A stretch of 64,000 nt of DNA, taken from contig JAGWHE010000001.1 in assembly GCA_028866945.1 (NCBI GenBank), positions 1 through 64,000 on the forward strand, in the 5' to 3' direction. Within the stretch, counting starts at the first letter, position 1. The number at the start of each line of letters is the position of its first letter. Below, in pieces: positions 52,201-60,729 of the stretch. The notes under the pieces are model-generated. The model was not told where the DNA came from and ran no database searches. It saw only the letters and a list, made by a program, of their open reading frames with translations. The stretch comes from Nitrososphaerota archaeon. GTDB taxonomy: Archaea; Thermoproteota; Nitrososphaeria; Nitrososphaerales; Gagatemarchaeaceae. The position numbers and the translations under genes were made by a program.

Positions 52201-53517
52201 TCAGAACTTTGTGATCTTGGTCTGGGTGAGCTCCCTCGAGATGAGGACGCTCTCCCTCGTCCACTTCGACCTTCCAATCCTCATCTTCAACAGCGCGGAC
52301 CCGAGGGCGCCAGCGAAAGTGTCGTGCCTTTCGAAAGGCTGCTTCATCAGCCGCCTTATGCTCTCCCTGACGTTCCAGACCCCGAGGGGGATGATGAACC
52401 CGGGGTACGTCTCCCGGAGCACCACCGCCGCAGCCTGCCTCCTCTCCCTGTCCAGGGCTTCGGTGACCGCGAGCCGGGTCGAGTAGTAGCACCCCCCGAC
52501 CCTGGCATACTTCGTCCTCCCGAAGTATTCCTCGTAGTCACCGATCATATACGGGGTGGTGGTGAACTGGTTCCAGGTCGTGTTGGGGAACCAGGCTTCT
52601 ATCCACTCGAACCTCCACGGCTCTGGGAGGAGCATGGCCACGTACTGGTTGTCGTAGACCCCGAAGCTGTACACCCTGTACTCGTCGATGGTCGGATGAT
52701 GTTTGACCCTCTCTACCAGCTCCAGGCTGATGGCGCTGTCGACTGCCGTTATGCTCCACCTCGTCGGGACTATCCTGCGTCTCGGCCCCATCCCAAACAT
52801 CCCGAGCGAGAACGCCTTCTGGATCCGCGTCACAAGGACCCCCTTCCTGTAGAGGTCGCCCACCGCTCCCGCGGCGTCCAGGTCCCGGTCGTAGTAGGCC
52901 GTCTGGACTCTCCGGTCGACCGAGGGGTTGTCGATCCTGAAGTGGTCGAGGGGGCCCGATGGGCCGTAGGGCTGCGTGTCTTCGCTGAGCGTGAGTATCT
53001 TGCGCGGGGCCTTCGTCAGCTTGAGCTCGGTGTCCACAGGCCTCGCCGCCATCGCCAGCTCCTGCAGGGAGGCGAGCATCCGCCCAGGGTCTCTGGCATC
53101 CTCTACCTTTGCCTTCGAGTTCCCTCTGACGAGCGCATACCGGTAGTCGACTATCTGGTCCACCGGGCGTCCCAGCCACTCTTCCGGCGTGTCAAGGATC
53201 GCAGTGTCGCCGTACTGGGGCGGGACCATCGGACCGATGGAGACCTTGGGGTACCCCAGCCTTCCGACGAACACCCCAGGGGGCGACGAGCCCTGGATTT
53301 CGTTTGTCTCCAGTGCGTCACCCTGCTTCGCCATCGCCTGGGCCTTCACTATTATGGGGCACCTCGGCTTCCCGCAGAGCAGCTTCGCCCCTCTGCACGC
53401 GAGGCACATCCATGCAGGCGGCGTCTCCACTACTTCGATGGACCTGGCGACGTCGTCCTCGAGGCCGGTCACCGAGGCCTCCATCACGTTGGACAGCCAC
53501 GTTATCCTCCGCGGCAT
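52201..53517 (-). CDS. nreA: DNA repair protein NreA
   Basis: 438 residues. An N-terminal zinc finger with Cys38, Cys41, Cys48 and Cys53 (CLACRG...CGKPRC) and SIGPMVPPQYGDTAILDTPEEW are Nre family blocks. The C-terminus ends QTKITKF, close to a PCNA-binding PIP motif (Q-x-x-I-x-x-F), as in characterised NreA. It works in DNA damage response, with PCNA. It follows rad50 after about 49 bp on the same strand. Confidence 0.9.
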   Translation of the reverse strand: MPRRITWLSNVMEASVTGLEDDVARSIEVVETPPAWMCLACRGAKLLCGKPRCPIIVKAQAMAKQGDALETNEIQGSSPPGVFVGRLGYPKVSIGPMVPPQYGDTAILDTPEEWLGRPVDQIVDYRYALVRGNSKAKVEDARDPGRMLASLQELAMAARPVDTELKLTKAPRKILTLSEDTQPYGPSGPLDHFRIDNPSVDRRVQTAYYDRDLDAAGAVGDLYRKGVLVTRIQKAFSLGMFGMGPRRRIVPTRWSITAVDSAISLELVERVKHHPTIDEYRVYSFGVYDNQYVAMLLPEPWRFEWIEAWFPNTTWNQFTTTPYMIGDYEEYFGRTKYARVGGCYYSTRLAVTEALDRERRQAAAVVLRETYPGFIIPLGVWNVRESIRRLMKQPFERHDTFAGALGSALLKMRIGRSKWTRESVLISRELTQTKITKF

Positions 53518-53566
53518 GGGCCTTCTGGCCCCCTTCGGCTCTTAAACTCGGTGGCTGGCAGGCGAC

Positions 53567-55591
53567 TCAGGGCGCCGCGATCGACGACTCGTCTCCGGAC
53601 TTCACGACCCGGAATATCTGGTCCGCGAAGCTCTCGAGCTCCTTGTCATGAGACACTATGATCACCTGGGGGCAGGCTACTTCGTCCAGCACTTCTCGGA
53701 CGCTCCCCAGCTGCTCCCTGCTGAACCCGTCGGTAGGCTCGTCGAGGATGAGGAGGTTCGACTTCATCCCCACCGAGACCCGCTGGGCGAGGAGGTTGAG
53801 GGCCAGGCGGTAAGCGAGGGCCACGCTGGTCCGCTCCCCTCCGCTCAGATATTTCACGTCCTGCTCATACCCACCCTGCATCACAGCGGGGGTGAAGTCC
53901 TCGTCCACGCTGACCTCCTTCTCGGGGTCGGCGACGAGCATCGCGAACCACCGCTTGAACATCGAATCGAACTCCTGGTTGATCGTGGCGAGCACCGACT
54001 TCTCAATGGTCCTGACCGTCGGCACGAAGTAGTCCGAGAGCCAAATCTCCCTTTCTTTCAGCTTCCTCCCCCTGTTCGAAGCGTCTTCCTTGGCCACTAT
54101 CTGGATGGCGATCTCCGTCTGCCTCTTCTGGACCCCTTCGAGCCTCTCCTTCGCCTTGACGAGGCCCTCCCTTACCCGCCGGAGGGTTACCTCGGTCTGG
54201 TCGAGCTTCTTCTCAGTCACCCTCTTCTGCTGCACCACCTCCTCCAGAACCTTCGTCTGCACGCCGATCTGCTTCAGGCTGTCTTTGGCGAAGGCGACCC
54301 TCTTCTCGAGCTTCCTCATTGCGACCTCCTTCCTGTCCAATTCGTCCTTCAGGCGAGACGCCTCCGACCTGCCCGCGGCGAGCTCCTTCCGCGCCTCCTG
54401 AAACTCCATCATCTCCTCGACCTTCCCCCTTAGCTCCTCGAGCTCAGACTCCGCCCCGGCGAGCTCCTCGTTGATGTGTTCCCTCTCGGCCTCCTTCCTT
54501 GACCGCTTCTCATCGAAGTCGTGCGCCTCGACCGGCCGCTCGCACACCGGGCAGACTCCCTCCTCGGTCATCGACCGGTACTCTGACAGCTTGGCGTCGG
54601 TCGCTCCCTTCAGCCCTTCAAGCTTCTTCACCCTGGCGTCCAGGCTCCGCTCCCTCCGCTTGAGCTCGGCCAGGGGAATCGTGGTCGGCGCCTTCCTGCT
54701 GCTGGCCTCGTCGACGGCGGCCTCTGTCTTCTTCAGCCTCCCCCGGACGTCCTTGATTTCGCCTGCCAGTTCGGCCGCATCTTTCGAGGCGTCCGACCCT
54801 AGCCGCTCGTAGTAATCCCTCTCGGTCTTTGTGCTCTGAAGGTCCAGCTCGCGCTTCTGCGCCTCCGCCAGCTCTGCCTTGAGTGCCAGCGCCTGCTCCT
54901 CCCCCTTCACCTCCTCGGCCTCGAACCCCGCCAGCTCGCCCCTGTGCCTCTCCTCTTCCTGCAGCAGCCGCTCGGTCTGCGCCCTTAGGTCCCCCACCCC
55001 CACCGACATCCCTTCGAGCTTGGTCGCTTCGAGTCGTATGGCGCGCGCCGCCTCCTCGGCGTTGCTGGTCGCGGTCTTGTAGTCCTCTACTCTGAACGCC
55101 CGCCTGAGTATCTGGAGCCTCTGGTCGGGGGCCAGCACTAGTATGCTCTTCATCTCTTCCTGAGGGGTGTACACGGCGTACCTGTAGATCCAGCTCTGGG
55201 CCTTGGGGTCAGGCGCCTCGTTGAACTCGAGGACCTCCAACACCTTCTCCTTGAGCTCGCTGGGGGAGAGGTTCAGGGTCTCCGCCGGGGTCCTGAGCTC
55301 TCCGTCGATTTGCTGCACGCGCCCGGCCTTCCTCTGAAGCCTCCGCTTCACCTCGTACTCCGACCCGTCCACGTCGAAGACCATCCGCACCTCCCCCTCG
55401 TCCGCGCCCAGCTTGAGCACGGCGTTCCCCGACTCCGATCCGAGGCCGAACAACGCGAACTCGACCCCCATCAGCACGCTGGATTTCCCCGATCCGATGT
55501 CCCCTTCGAGCAGCGTCCTGCCCTCGGGGAACCGGACGACGGAGTGCCCGTGGCTCCTGAAGTTCCTCAGTTCGAGCTCCCGTATGATCAA
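53567..55591 (-). CDS. rad50: DNA double-strand break repair ATPase Rad50 (compact)
   Basis: 674 residues from a TTG that overlaps the mre11 stop (TTGA). Walker A GDIGSGKSS is at 30-38, the zinc hook CPVC near 345-348, signature LSGGERTSVALAYRLA and Walker B LLILDEPTDGF in the C-terminal lobe. Coiled coils flank the hook. At 674 residues it is shorter than typical archaeal Rad50 (about 850-900), so the coiled-coil arms are short. It acts with Mre11 in DNA end processing. Confidence 0.92.
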   Translation of the reverse strand: MIIRELELRNFRSHGHSVVRFPEGRTLLEGDIGSGKSSVLMGVEFALFGLGSESGNAVLKLGADEGEVRMVFDVDGSEYEVKRRLQRKAGRVQQIDGELRTPAETLNLSPSELKEKVLEVLEFNEAPDPKAQSWIYRYAVYTPQEEMKSILVLAPDQRLQILRRAFRVEDYKTATSNAEEAARAIRLEATKLEGMSVGVGDLRAQTERLLQEEERHRGELAGFEAEEVKGEEQALALKAELAEAQKRELDLQSTKTERDYYERLGSDASKDAAELAGEIKDVRGRLKKTEAAVDEASSRKAPTTIPLAELKRRERSLDARVKKLEGLKGATDAKLSEYRSMTEEGVCPVCERPVEAHDFDEKRSRKEAEREHINEELAGAESELEELRGKVEEMMEFQEARKELAAGRSEASRLKDELDRKEVAMRKLEKRVAFAKDSLKQIGVQTKVLEEVVQQKRVTEKKLDQTEVTLRRVREGLVKAKERLEGVQKRQTEIAIQIVAKEDASNRGRKLKEREIWLSDYFVPTVRTIEKSVLATINQEFDSMFKRWFAMLVADPEKEVSVDEDFTPAVMQGGYEQDVKYLSGGERTSVALAYRLALNLLAQRVSVGMKSNLLILDEPTDGFSREQLGSVREVLDEVACPQVIIVSHDKELESFADQIFRVVKSGDESSIAAP

Positions 55592-56847
55592 TCCTTCTCC
55601 TCTCCTTTCTCCAGGGCGGCTATCCCTTCCCTGACCATCCTTGCAGCGTAGTCCTTCTTCGCCTCCCCGAGCTTGGAAGGCTGACGCCACAGCCTGAGCA
55701 GCTCGAGCCCTCTCTGGGCTCCGTCCCTGCCGCGGAGGTGCTCGTCCCCGACTTTCACCTTGGACGCCTCCCTCTCGAAGAGCTGCTTCTCTATCGAGGC
55801 AGGCTCTTCCCCTGAGAAGACGGCCACGGCCGCCTCCCTCGACTTCAGCCCGCTCCTGTTCAGATAGACGTGGACCGCGCCCCGCTCGGCAAGGTTCGTC
55901 CTGATTCCGGCAAGCCCCACGTCGGCGACCTTCCCACCTGCGAGCTCTCCGTGCGCCTTGACGACCACCAGCTTCCCCTGCACGTCCACCTTGCCCAGGT
56001 CGTCGGCGACCAGCCTCCCCGCCTCCGGGGCGCCCTTGCCGGTCAGGTCGTATTCCCTGAAGACTCCCTTGAACGTGTCGACGGGGACGAAGGTCTTGCT
56101 GGAGATGCGCTCTTCGAACTCGACCACGTAGAACCCCCTCTTCTCACCCTTGGCCGTGGCTTCGAGGTCTCGCCCATACCCCGTGAAAAGGGGCCCCGGG
56201 AACACGATGTTCCGGCGGCCTGGGAGATCGAACTCCCCCCTCTCATGGATATGCCCTCCGGCGTAGTAGTCGAACCCCTTCGGGAGCAGGTCCGCATCTA
56301 CGGTCTCCATGGCGCTCAGGTATTCCGGTTTCAGCTGAGTGAGCCCGCTGTGGAACGCGAAGATCCTGAACCCCTGCTCCTGCTCGAGGGATGCTCTGTC
56401 CAGCACGTCGAAGTAGCGGCTCTCAAGACCTATCTTCCGGGCGGACATTCCGACGATCTTCGCCCCGGTCTTTTCGTCGACAGTCACCCCGAGCCTGAGC
56501 GAGTCTCCTTCGAAGCTCGGCTTGAACACATTGTTCACCACCCCTGCCGTGTTGAGGATATCGATGACCGAGGTCCCGTTGGGGGTGTAGTCATGGCTCC
56601 CGTAGATGGCGTAGATCGGAATCCCCTGCCTCTGGAGTTCCATCATGCTCTTGAGAGCAGAGTTGACCACGCCCAGGTCAGGGATGCCCACGTGGAAGAG
56701 GTCCCCGCACACGAGGATGAAGTCCACGTCCATCTCCGCGCACTTCTTCATGGCCGCGTCGAAGGTCTGAAGTTCCAGCTTCTGCAGGCTGGGCTCCCTA
56801 TGGGCGCCCAGGTGCGCGTCTGCAAGGTGGGCGAATCTGTGCAACAT
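55588..56847 (-). CDS. mre11: DNA double-strand break repair nuclease Mre11
   Basis: 419 residues from the ATG at 56847, because a TATA-like gcataaaac lies about 24 bp upstream and overlaps the longer in-frame ATG at 56877. The calcineurin-like phosphoesterase shows HLADAHLG (7-14), VCGDLFHVG (46-54), YGSHDYTPN (82-90, with His86), and GGHIHERGEF. It has manganese-dependent nuclease activity and forms a complex with Rad50, encoded just downstream. Confidence 0.93.
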   Translation of the reverse strand: MLHRFAHLADAHLGAHREPSLQKLELQTFDAAMKKCAEMDVDFILVCGDLFHVGIPDLGVVNSALKSMMELQRQGIPIYAIYGSHDYTPNGTSVIDILNTAGVVNNVFKPSFEGDSLRLGVTVDEKTGAKIVGMSARKIGLESRYFDVLDRASLEQEQGFRIFAFHSGLTQLKPEYLSAMETVDADLLPKGFDYYAGGHIHERGEFDLPGRRNIVFPGPLFTGYGRDLEATAKGEKRGFYVVEFEERISSKTFVPVDTFKGVFREYDLTGKGAPEAGRLVADDLGKVDVQGKLVVVKAHGELAGGKVADVGLAGIRTNLAERGAVHVYLNRSGLKSREAAVAVFSGEEPASIEKQLFEREASKVKVGDEHLRGRDGAQRGLELLRLWRQPSKLGEAKKDYAARMVREGIAALEKGEEKD

Positions 56848-56934
56848 CGGGCGCTCCTCGGCGGTCGTTTTATGCATGTTTCGGGCAAGCGCTCGCTGAA
56901 GAGGCCCCCAGCGGAAGGGTCTCCCCCTCCGCCG

Positions 56935-57240
56935 AGGAATCCGACTCGTGCCGGCCGTAGTCCTCCTTCTGTTCTCGACGGGATTCCGCTTAGCGGCCTA
57001 CCCTGGCCTCCTGCAGGCCTCTCATCGGCCACGTTTGGCCTTGCTCCGCACGGGTCAGCCGTTTCATCCCGCGTCCCACCGACCTCAGGGTCGCCCCATC
57101 ACCGCCTTTGGTGGGCCGGGTCTCGTTTCTGTTCTGGAGCCGGCCGTCTCCGGCCGCGCCTCCTGGCGCCGTGCGTCCTGCTCCGAGGGAGGAACTTCCC
57201 CAGGAGATCCCCGTGGCCCGTCCACCGGCTCGGGTCGAAG
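56935..57240 (-). ncRNA. rnpB: RNase P RNA
   Basis: On the reverse strand this interval has the RNase P core. The 5' P4 strand ggggaagttcctccc (57187-57201) pairs with ggagga next to the conserved ACAGAA (56967-56972). The ends form P1: 57225-57237 with 56942-56954, 13 positions with two mismatches. Length is about 305 nt, normal for archaea. A TATA-like attaattg (about 57258-57266) lies about 26 bp before the 5' end and overlaps the tsr3 stop codon. It cleaves 5' leaders from pre-tRNA. Exact ends are not certain. Confidence 0.82.
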
Positions 57241-57257
57241 CGGCCGCCAGGCCGCCA

Positions 57258-57266
57258 CAATTAATC
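57258..57266 (-). promoter_or_regulatory. Likely rnpB TATA box
   Basis: attaattg (reverse strand) is centred about 26 bp upstream of the predicted RNase P RNA 5' end and covers the last codon and stop of tsr3. Confidence 0.5.
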
Positions 57267-57782
57267 GTTTGCTCTCTCGAAGAGATGCGGGAAGTACTCC
57301 CGCTGCGCCTGAAGCACCCTACCTTCGGTCCGCGACCTCCGGTACGCCTCCAGTGGCTCCTGGTTCAGGGTGAGGAAGGTCGGCCCCCACTTGTATATCG
57401 AAAGGTACCGTTCTGCTTCCTCCACCTCCCCGAGAATGTACATGGTGGCGGCTACCGCCTCCAGGGAGCTGAGCGTCCCCGCCCTGGCATAGTTGGTGGG
57501 GTTTGCCGCCAGGAGCACTGGGAGCCTCCTGTGCTTCCCCCCGAGCCGCCTGAAGAAGACTTCCTGGGCCTGGTTCCACGAGCAGTCTATCACCAGGACC
57601 GACTTTGCACCCTTGTCGGGGGGCGAGAGCACCCGGTGCGCGTACGGGTTGAGCACTATCACCTTGTCGGAGGCGTGGAACTTCCTGCTTACCCCCCTGG
57701 CCAGGTCCATGTGGACCATCTTCTTGGCGGTGCACTTCGTCGGGTCGTCCTGGCCCATCTCAAGGGCGAACACACCTAGCAT
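57261..57782 (-). CDS. tsr3: rRNA aminocarboxypropyltransferase Tsr3 (DUF367)
   Basis: 173 residues from the ATG at 57782 (an in-frame start at 57812 is less likely given the TATA-like cattaagg near 57820). MGQDDPTKCTAKKM and VIDCSWNQAQEVFFRRLGGKHRRLPVLLAANPTNYA are the Tsr3 blocks. It adds the acp group to the small-subunit rRNA pseudouridine. The RNase P RNA gene lies directly downstream on the same strand. Confidence 0.9.
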   Translation of the reverse strand: MLGVFALEMGQDDPTKCTAKKMVHMDLARGVSRKFHASDKVIVLNPYAHRVLSPPDKGAKSVLVIDCSWNQAQEVFFRRLGGKHRRLPVLLAANPTNYARAGTLSSLEAVAATMYILGEVEEAERYLSIYKWGPTFLTLNQEPLEAYRRSRTEGRVLQAQREYFPHLFERAND

Positions 57783-57900
57783 CCTCGGAGCCTCGGGAGA
57801 GCGCCCTCCCACCCCTTAATGTCTGTTCAGTCTGGGCTTTCGTCAGACAGGAGCAACGGTTATTACGGAACGCTTGCGTAGAAGGAGGTTAGGTATAGAA

Positions 57901-58134
57901 ATGCCCCAAGCCTTCGTACTCGTAAACGCCGACCTCGGCGCGGAAGAAGACCTCCTCAAGAAGCTCAGAGACATCCCCAACGTCAAGGAGGTATACGTGG
58001 TCTACGGGGTCTACGACATCGTAGCCAGGGTCGAGGCCGACACCATGGAGAAGGTCAAGGAGACCATCACCTGGAACATACGCCGCCTCGACAAGGTGAG
58101 GAGCACCCTCACGATGATCGTGGTCGACGCCTAG
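57901..58134 (+). CDS. Stand-alone Lrp/AsnC ligand-binding (RAM) domain
   Basis: 77 residues. QAFVLVNADLGAEEDLLKKLRDIPNVKEVYVVYGVYDIVARVE is the RAM/ACT-like fold of Lrp regulators; no DNA-binding domain is present. A strong Shine-Dalgarno-like aaggaggtt lies 12-20 bases before the ATG, and a TATA-like ggttattac lies further upstream, so this gene has a short leader. It probably binds an amino acid or modulates an Lrp regulator. Confidence 0.82.
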   Translation: MPQAFVLVNADLGAEEDLLKKLRDIPNVKEVYVVYGVYDIVARVEADTMEKVKETITWNIRRLDKVRSTLTMIVVDA

Positions 58135-58182
58135 TAGCTCGGCCCTTCCACGTTAAAATAATCCGGGACCGGTTCTTTCACG

Positions 58183-59373
58183 ATGCGCTTCCTGGTGGGA
58201 TTGGACGACACCGACTCGTCCCGAGGATACTGTACCACCTACCTTGCCTACCGAATCGCCGTCGACCTCCAGCCGGACGTCCGGGTTCTTCCGTTTCCCC
58301 GGCTCGTGAGGCTCAACCCCAACATCCCGTTCAAGACCCGGGGGAACGCGGCGGTATGCCTTCAGATTGAAGCGCGCGACCAGGCTCTGGCCTTCGAGCG
58401 GATTTCCGCGAAGGTGGAGGAGCTGTCCGACGTGCGTGGCGGCGCCAACTCCGGGATGGTCCTGGTCCAGGGGACGTCGGCCGGGGCGTTCCAAGCGCTC
58501 TACCTCGACGCACTGCACGGGGTCGTGAGCCCTCACAGAGCAAGGAGACTCATAGCCGAGGCGGGCGCGAAATCATTCGAGCTCGGGAACGGCATGGGCC
58601 TGGTCGGCGCTGCGGCCTGCCTGGGCTTCGACGAGACCTTTGATCACACCTTCGAGCTTATCGCCTATCGCAAGCGAGACAACTGGGGGACCGCGCGGGC
58701 GGTAGAAAGTCTGTCCGTGAGGGACATGGATGCGAAGATGTTCCCGCACCTCTACAACAACTACGACTACCAGAAGAGGAAGGTCCTGGTCGCCCCACAC
58801 GGGCCCGACCCAGTCTTCGTCGGGGTCAGGGGGGACTCACCAACGAACGTGCACAAGGCCTTCGAGATGCTCAGATACGACGAGGAGCTCGACGGGCAGA
58901 TGGTGTACGTCTCAAACCAGCACACGGACGCCCACCTCGCGCTGCAACTGGACTGGAAGGTCTACTCGTCAGGGTGGGCCGAGGGGACCGTCCAGGGGCT
59001 CCGGATAGGAGAGGGCGGTCATGTCTACATCTCCATCGACACTGCGGGGCTGACCCGCTCCGTCGCAGCCTACGAGCCGACCGGAGACCTCACAAGGACT
59101 GCCAGGCGACTGAAGGCGGGTGACAGGGTCAGGGTCTTTGGCGGCATCCGGAGGGGGACGGCGAAGCACCCCAAGGTCCTCAACCTGGAGAAGATCGAGG
59201 TGCTATCATCAAAGAAGGGCGGGCTGCCTAGGGGCGCATACGTCTCGTCTCCAAGGGCCAACAGGCACCTCACCAAACCACTGATCCGCTACGGGATGGA
59301 GGACTTCTCGAGCCCGCGCCCAGTCGGCCGCTGGGTCGTGGCCCGGCTCATACAGCCGCGAGTGCGCGCCTGA
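58183..59373 (+). CDS. tiaS: tRNA(Ile2) 2-agmatinylcytidine synthetase TiaS
   Basis: 396 residues. VGLDDTDSSRGYCTTYLA opens the kinase-like domain, NPNIPFKTRGNAAV and GNGMGLVGAAA follow, and an OB-fold is at about 285-345. The terminal RANRHLTKPLIR motif is present. The C-terminal zinc ribbon of characterised TiaS is missing: there is no Cys pair after the OB fold. TiaS uses ATP to add agmatine to C34 of tRNA-Ile2 so that it reads AUA. The start is about 28 bp from a TATA-like gttaaaataat. Confidence 0.9.
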   Translation: MRFLVGLDDTDSSRGYCTTYLAYRIAVDLQPDVRVLPFPRLVRLNPNIPFKTRGNAAVCLQIEARDQALAFERISAKVEELSDVRGGANSGMVLVQGTSAGAFQALYLDALHGVVSPHRARRLIAEAGAKSFELGNGMGLVGAAACLGFDETFDHTFELIAYRKRDNWGTARAVESLSVRDMDAKMFPHLYNNYDYQKRKVLVAPHGPDPVFVGVRGDSPTNVHKAFEMLRYDEELDGQMVYVSNQHTDAHLALQLDWKVYSSGWAEGTVQGLRIGEGGHVYISIDTAGLTRSVAAYEPTGDLTRTARRLKAGDRVRVFGGIRRGTAKHPKVLNLEKIEVLSSKKGGLPRGAYVSSPRANRHLTKPLIRYGMEDFSSPRPVGRWVVARLIQPRVRA

Positions 59374-60520
59374 AGTCTTCGATAAGGTCGTCGACGTCTT
59401 CTATCCCCACCGACACCCTGACCAGCGTCTCCGGGATGCCGGTGCTGGCCCTCTCCTTGGCCGACATCTGCGTGTGGGTCATGTTGTAGGGCTGAGAGAC
59501 CAGGGTCTCCACGCCCCCCAGACTTGCCGCAAGCGTGGCGACCTTCACCGACTCGGTGAACTTCATGGCGTCTCTGGTAGTCCCCTTGAGCTCGAAACTC
59601 AACATCCCTCCGAACCCCTTCATCTGCTTCCTGGCGAGCTGGTGCTGTGGGTGGTCCTTGAGCCCAGGGTAGTGCACTGTCGCGACCTTCTTGTGAGTCG
59701 AGAGGAACTCTGCCAGCGCCATCGCGTTGGCGTTCTGCTGCCTGACGCGGATCGCCATTGTCTTCATCCCCCGGAGTATCAGCCAGGCGGGGAGGGGGTC
59801 GAGGGTGCCGCCGAACTCCCTGCGCATCATCTTGATCTTGTGAGCCCTAGCCTGGCTTGCGACCGCAGCTCCTGCTATGAGGTCGGCGTGGCCGTTAAGG
59901 TACTTGGTGACGCTGTGGAGGACGACGTCCGCTCCCAGTTCCAGCGGGGTCTGGTTGATGGGGGACGCGAATGTGTTGTCCACCAGGAGGAGGGCGTCGT
60001 TGGCATGGGCAAGCTTCGCCGCCTTGGCGATGTCGACCAGCTTCATGGTGGGGTTGGTGGGGCTCTCGATGTAGACTATCCCTGTGCTCTTCCTGACCCC
60101 CCTCTCCAGGGCGCCGAAGTCCGTGGTGTCGACCAGGTCCGTGCTGAACCCCAGCTCCGGGAGCAGGTCGTGGAGGAGGCCGTAAGTGCCGCCGTAGAGA
60201 TCTTTGATCGCCAGGATGTGCGTCCCCTTCTTCAGGAAGGCGAATATCGACGTGGTTATCGCGGCCATCCCCGAAGAGAACCCCGCGCCGTCTCCGCCAC
60301 GCTCGAAGGCGGCCAGCTTCTTCTCGAGCCTGTTCACGGTGGGGTTGTCCCACCTCGAGTAGGTGTATCCCTTCGCCCCTGAGTCGGCTACGGCTATCGG
60401 GACGTCCTCTGCCTTGGAGAAGCCGAAGGTCGAGGTCTCGTAGATGGGGGTAGTCAGCGAGCCGGTGTGCTCATCGAACGGCTCGGCCTCATGGACTGAT
60501 TTCGTCGAGTCCCCGGGCAA
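59348..60520 (-). CDS. Cystathionine gamma-synthase/lyase-family PLP enzyme
   Basis: 390 residues, TTG start. The Cys/Met metabolism PLP family is clear: YSRWDNPTVNRLEKKLA, GFSSGMAAITT, VDNTFASPINQTPLELGADVVLHSVTKYLNGHADLI with the PLP lysine, and SLGGVETLVSQPYNMTH. The family includes cystathionine gamma-synthase, gamma-lyase and methionine gamma-lyase, which cannot be separated here. A TATA-like tatttacc (about 60550) fits a leaderless TTG. The last 26 bases overlap tiaS, convergent. Confidence 0.9.
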   Translation of the reverse strand: MPGDSTKSVHEAEPFDEHTGSLTTPIYETSTFGFSKAEDVPIAVADSGAKGYTYSRWDNPTVNRLEKKLAAFERGGDGAGFSSGMAAITTSIFAFLKKGTHILAIKDLYGGTYGLLHDLLPELGFSTDLVDTTDFGALERGVRKSTGIVYIESPTNPTMKLVDIAKAAKLAHANDALLLVDNTFASPINQTPLELGADVVLHSVTKYLNGHADLIAGAAVASQARAHKIKMMRREFGGTLDPLPAWLILRGMKTMAIRVRQQNANAMALAEFLSTHKKVATVHYPGLKDHPQHQLARKQMKGFGGMLSFELKGTTRDAMKFTESVKVATLAASLGGVETLVSQPYNMTHTQMSAKERASTGIPETLVRVSVGIEDVDDLIEDFRRALAAV

Positions 60521-60575
60521 CTCTGCTGACCCCGGCTGGGGCGTGGTAAATACGTAGTGCGCTCGATGCTGGAAG

Positions 60576-60685
60576 TAGCGAGGGGAGGATTTGAACCTCC
60601 GCTCTGCGGGTTTCTCAGTCCGAGTCTTATGAGCCCGCCGGGATGATCCTTACCCCCACGGGGGGTCTGGCTTCCCCACCTCGCT
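60576..60685 (-). tRNA. Initiator tRNA-Met (CAT) with two insertions
   Basis: The reverse strand gives acceptor AGCGAGG/CCTCGCT, discriminator A at 60576, T-arm GGAGG-TTCAAAT-CCTCC, and anticodon arm GCGGG-CTCATA(A)-CCCGC, matching archaeal initiator tRNA (the A1-T72 pair and CAT anticodon). A 16-nt intron follows A37 and has a canonical bulge-helix-bulge: CTCA/TGAG with 3-nt bulges TAA and AAA. A second 18-nt insertion lies in the D-loop and folds as ACCCCC-cgt-GGGGGT. The spliced 76-nt form has a normal 11-nt D-loop. No CCA is encoded. A TATA-like cttaagg (60708-60716) is about 27 bp upstream. Confidence 0.9.
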
Positions 60686-60707
60686 GAAGAGACCTCCCTA
60701 CCATTCG

Positions 60708-60716
60708 GCCTTAAGT
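60708..60716 (-). promoter_or_regulatory. Likely tRNA promoter (TATA-like)
   Basis: The reverse-strand acttaaggc element is centred about 27 bp from the tRNA 5' end at 60685. Confidence 0.4.
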
Positions 60717-60729
60717 CTTGCCCGGAGAA

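Noticed and set aside
52324-53661. Very long forward open frame opposite nreA
   Set aside because: It is Pro/Arg-rich, has no family match, and lies antisense to a well-supported nreA gene; GC-rich antisense frames are often open by chance.
57185-57250. Possible protein-coding frame opposite rnpB
   Set aside because: RNase P core pairing on the reverse strand explains the conservation-like structure better.
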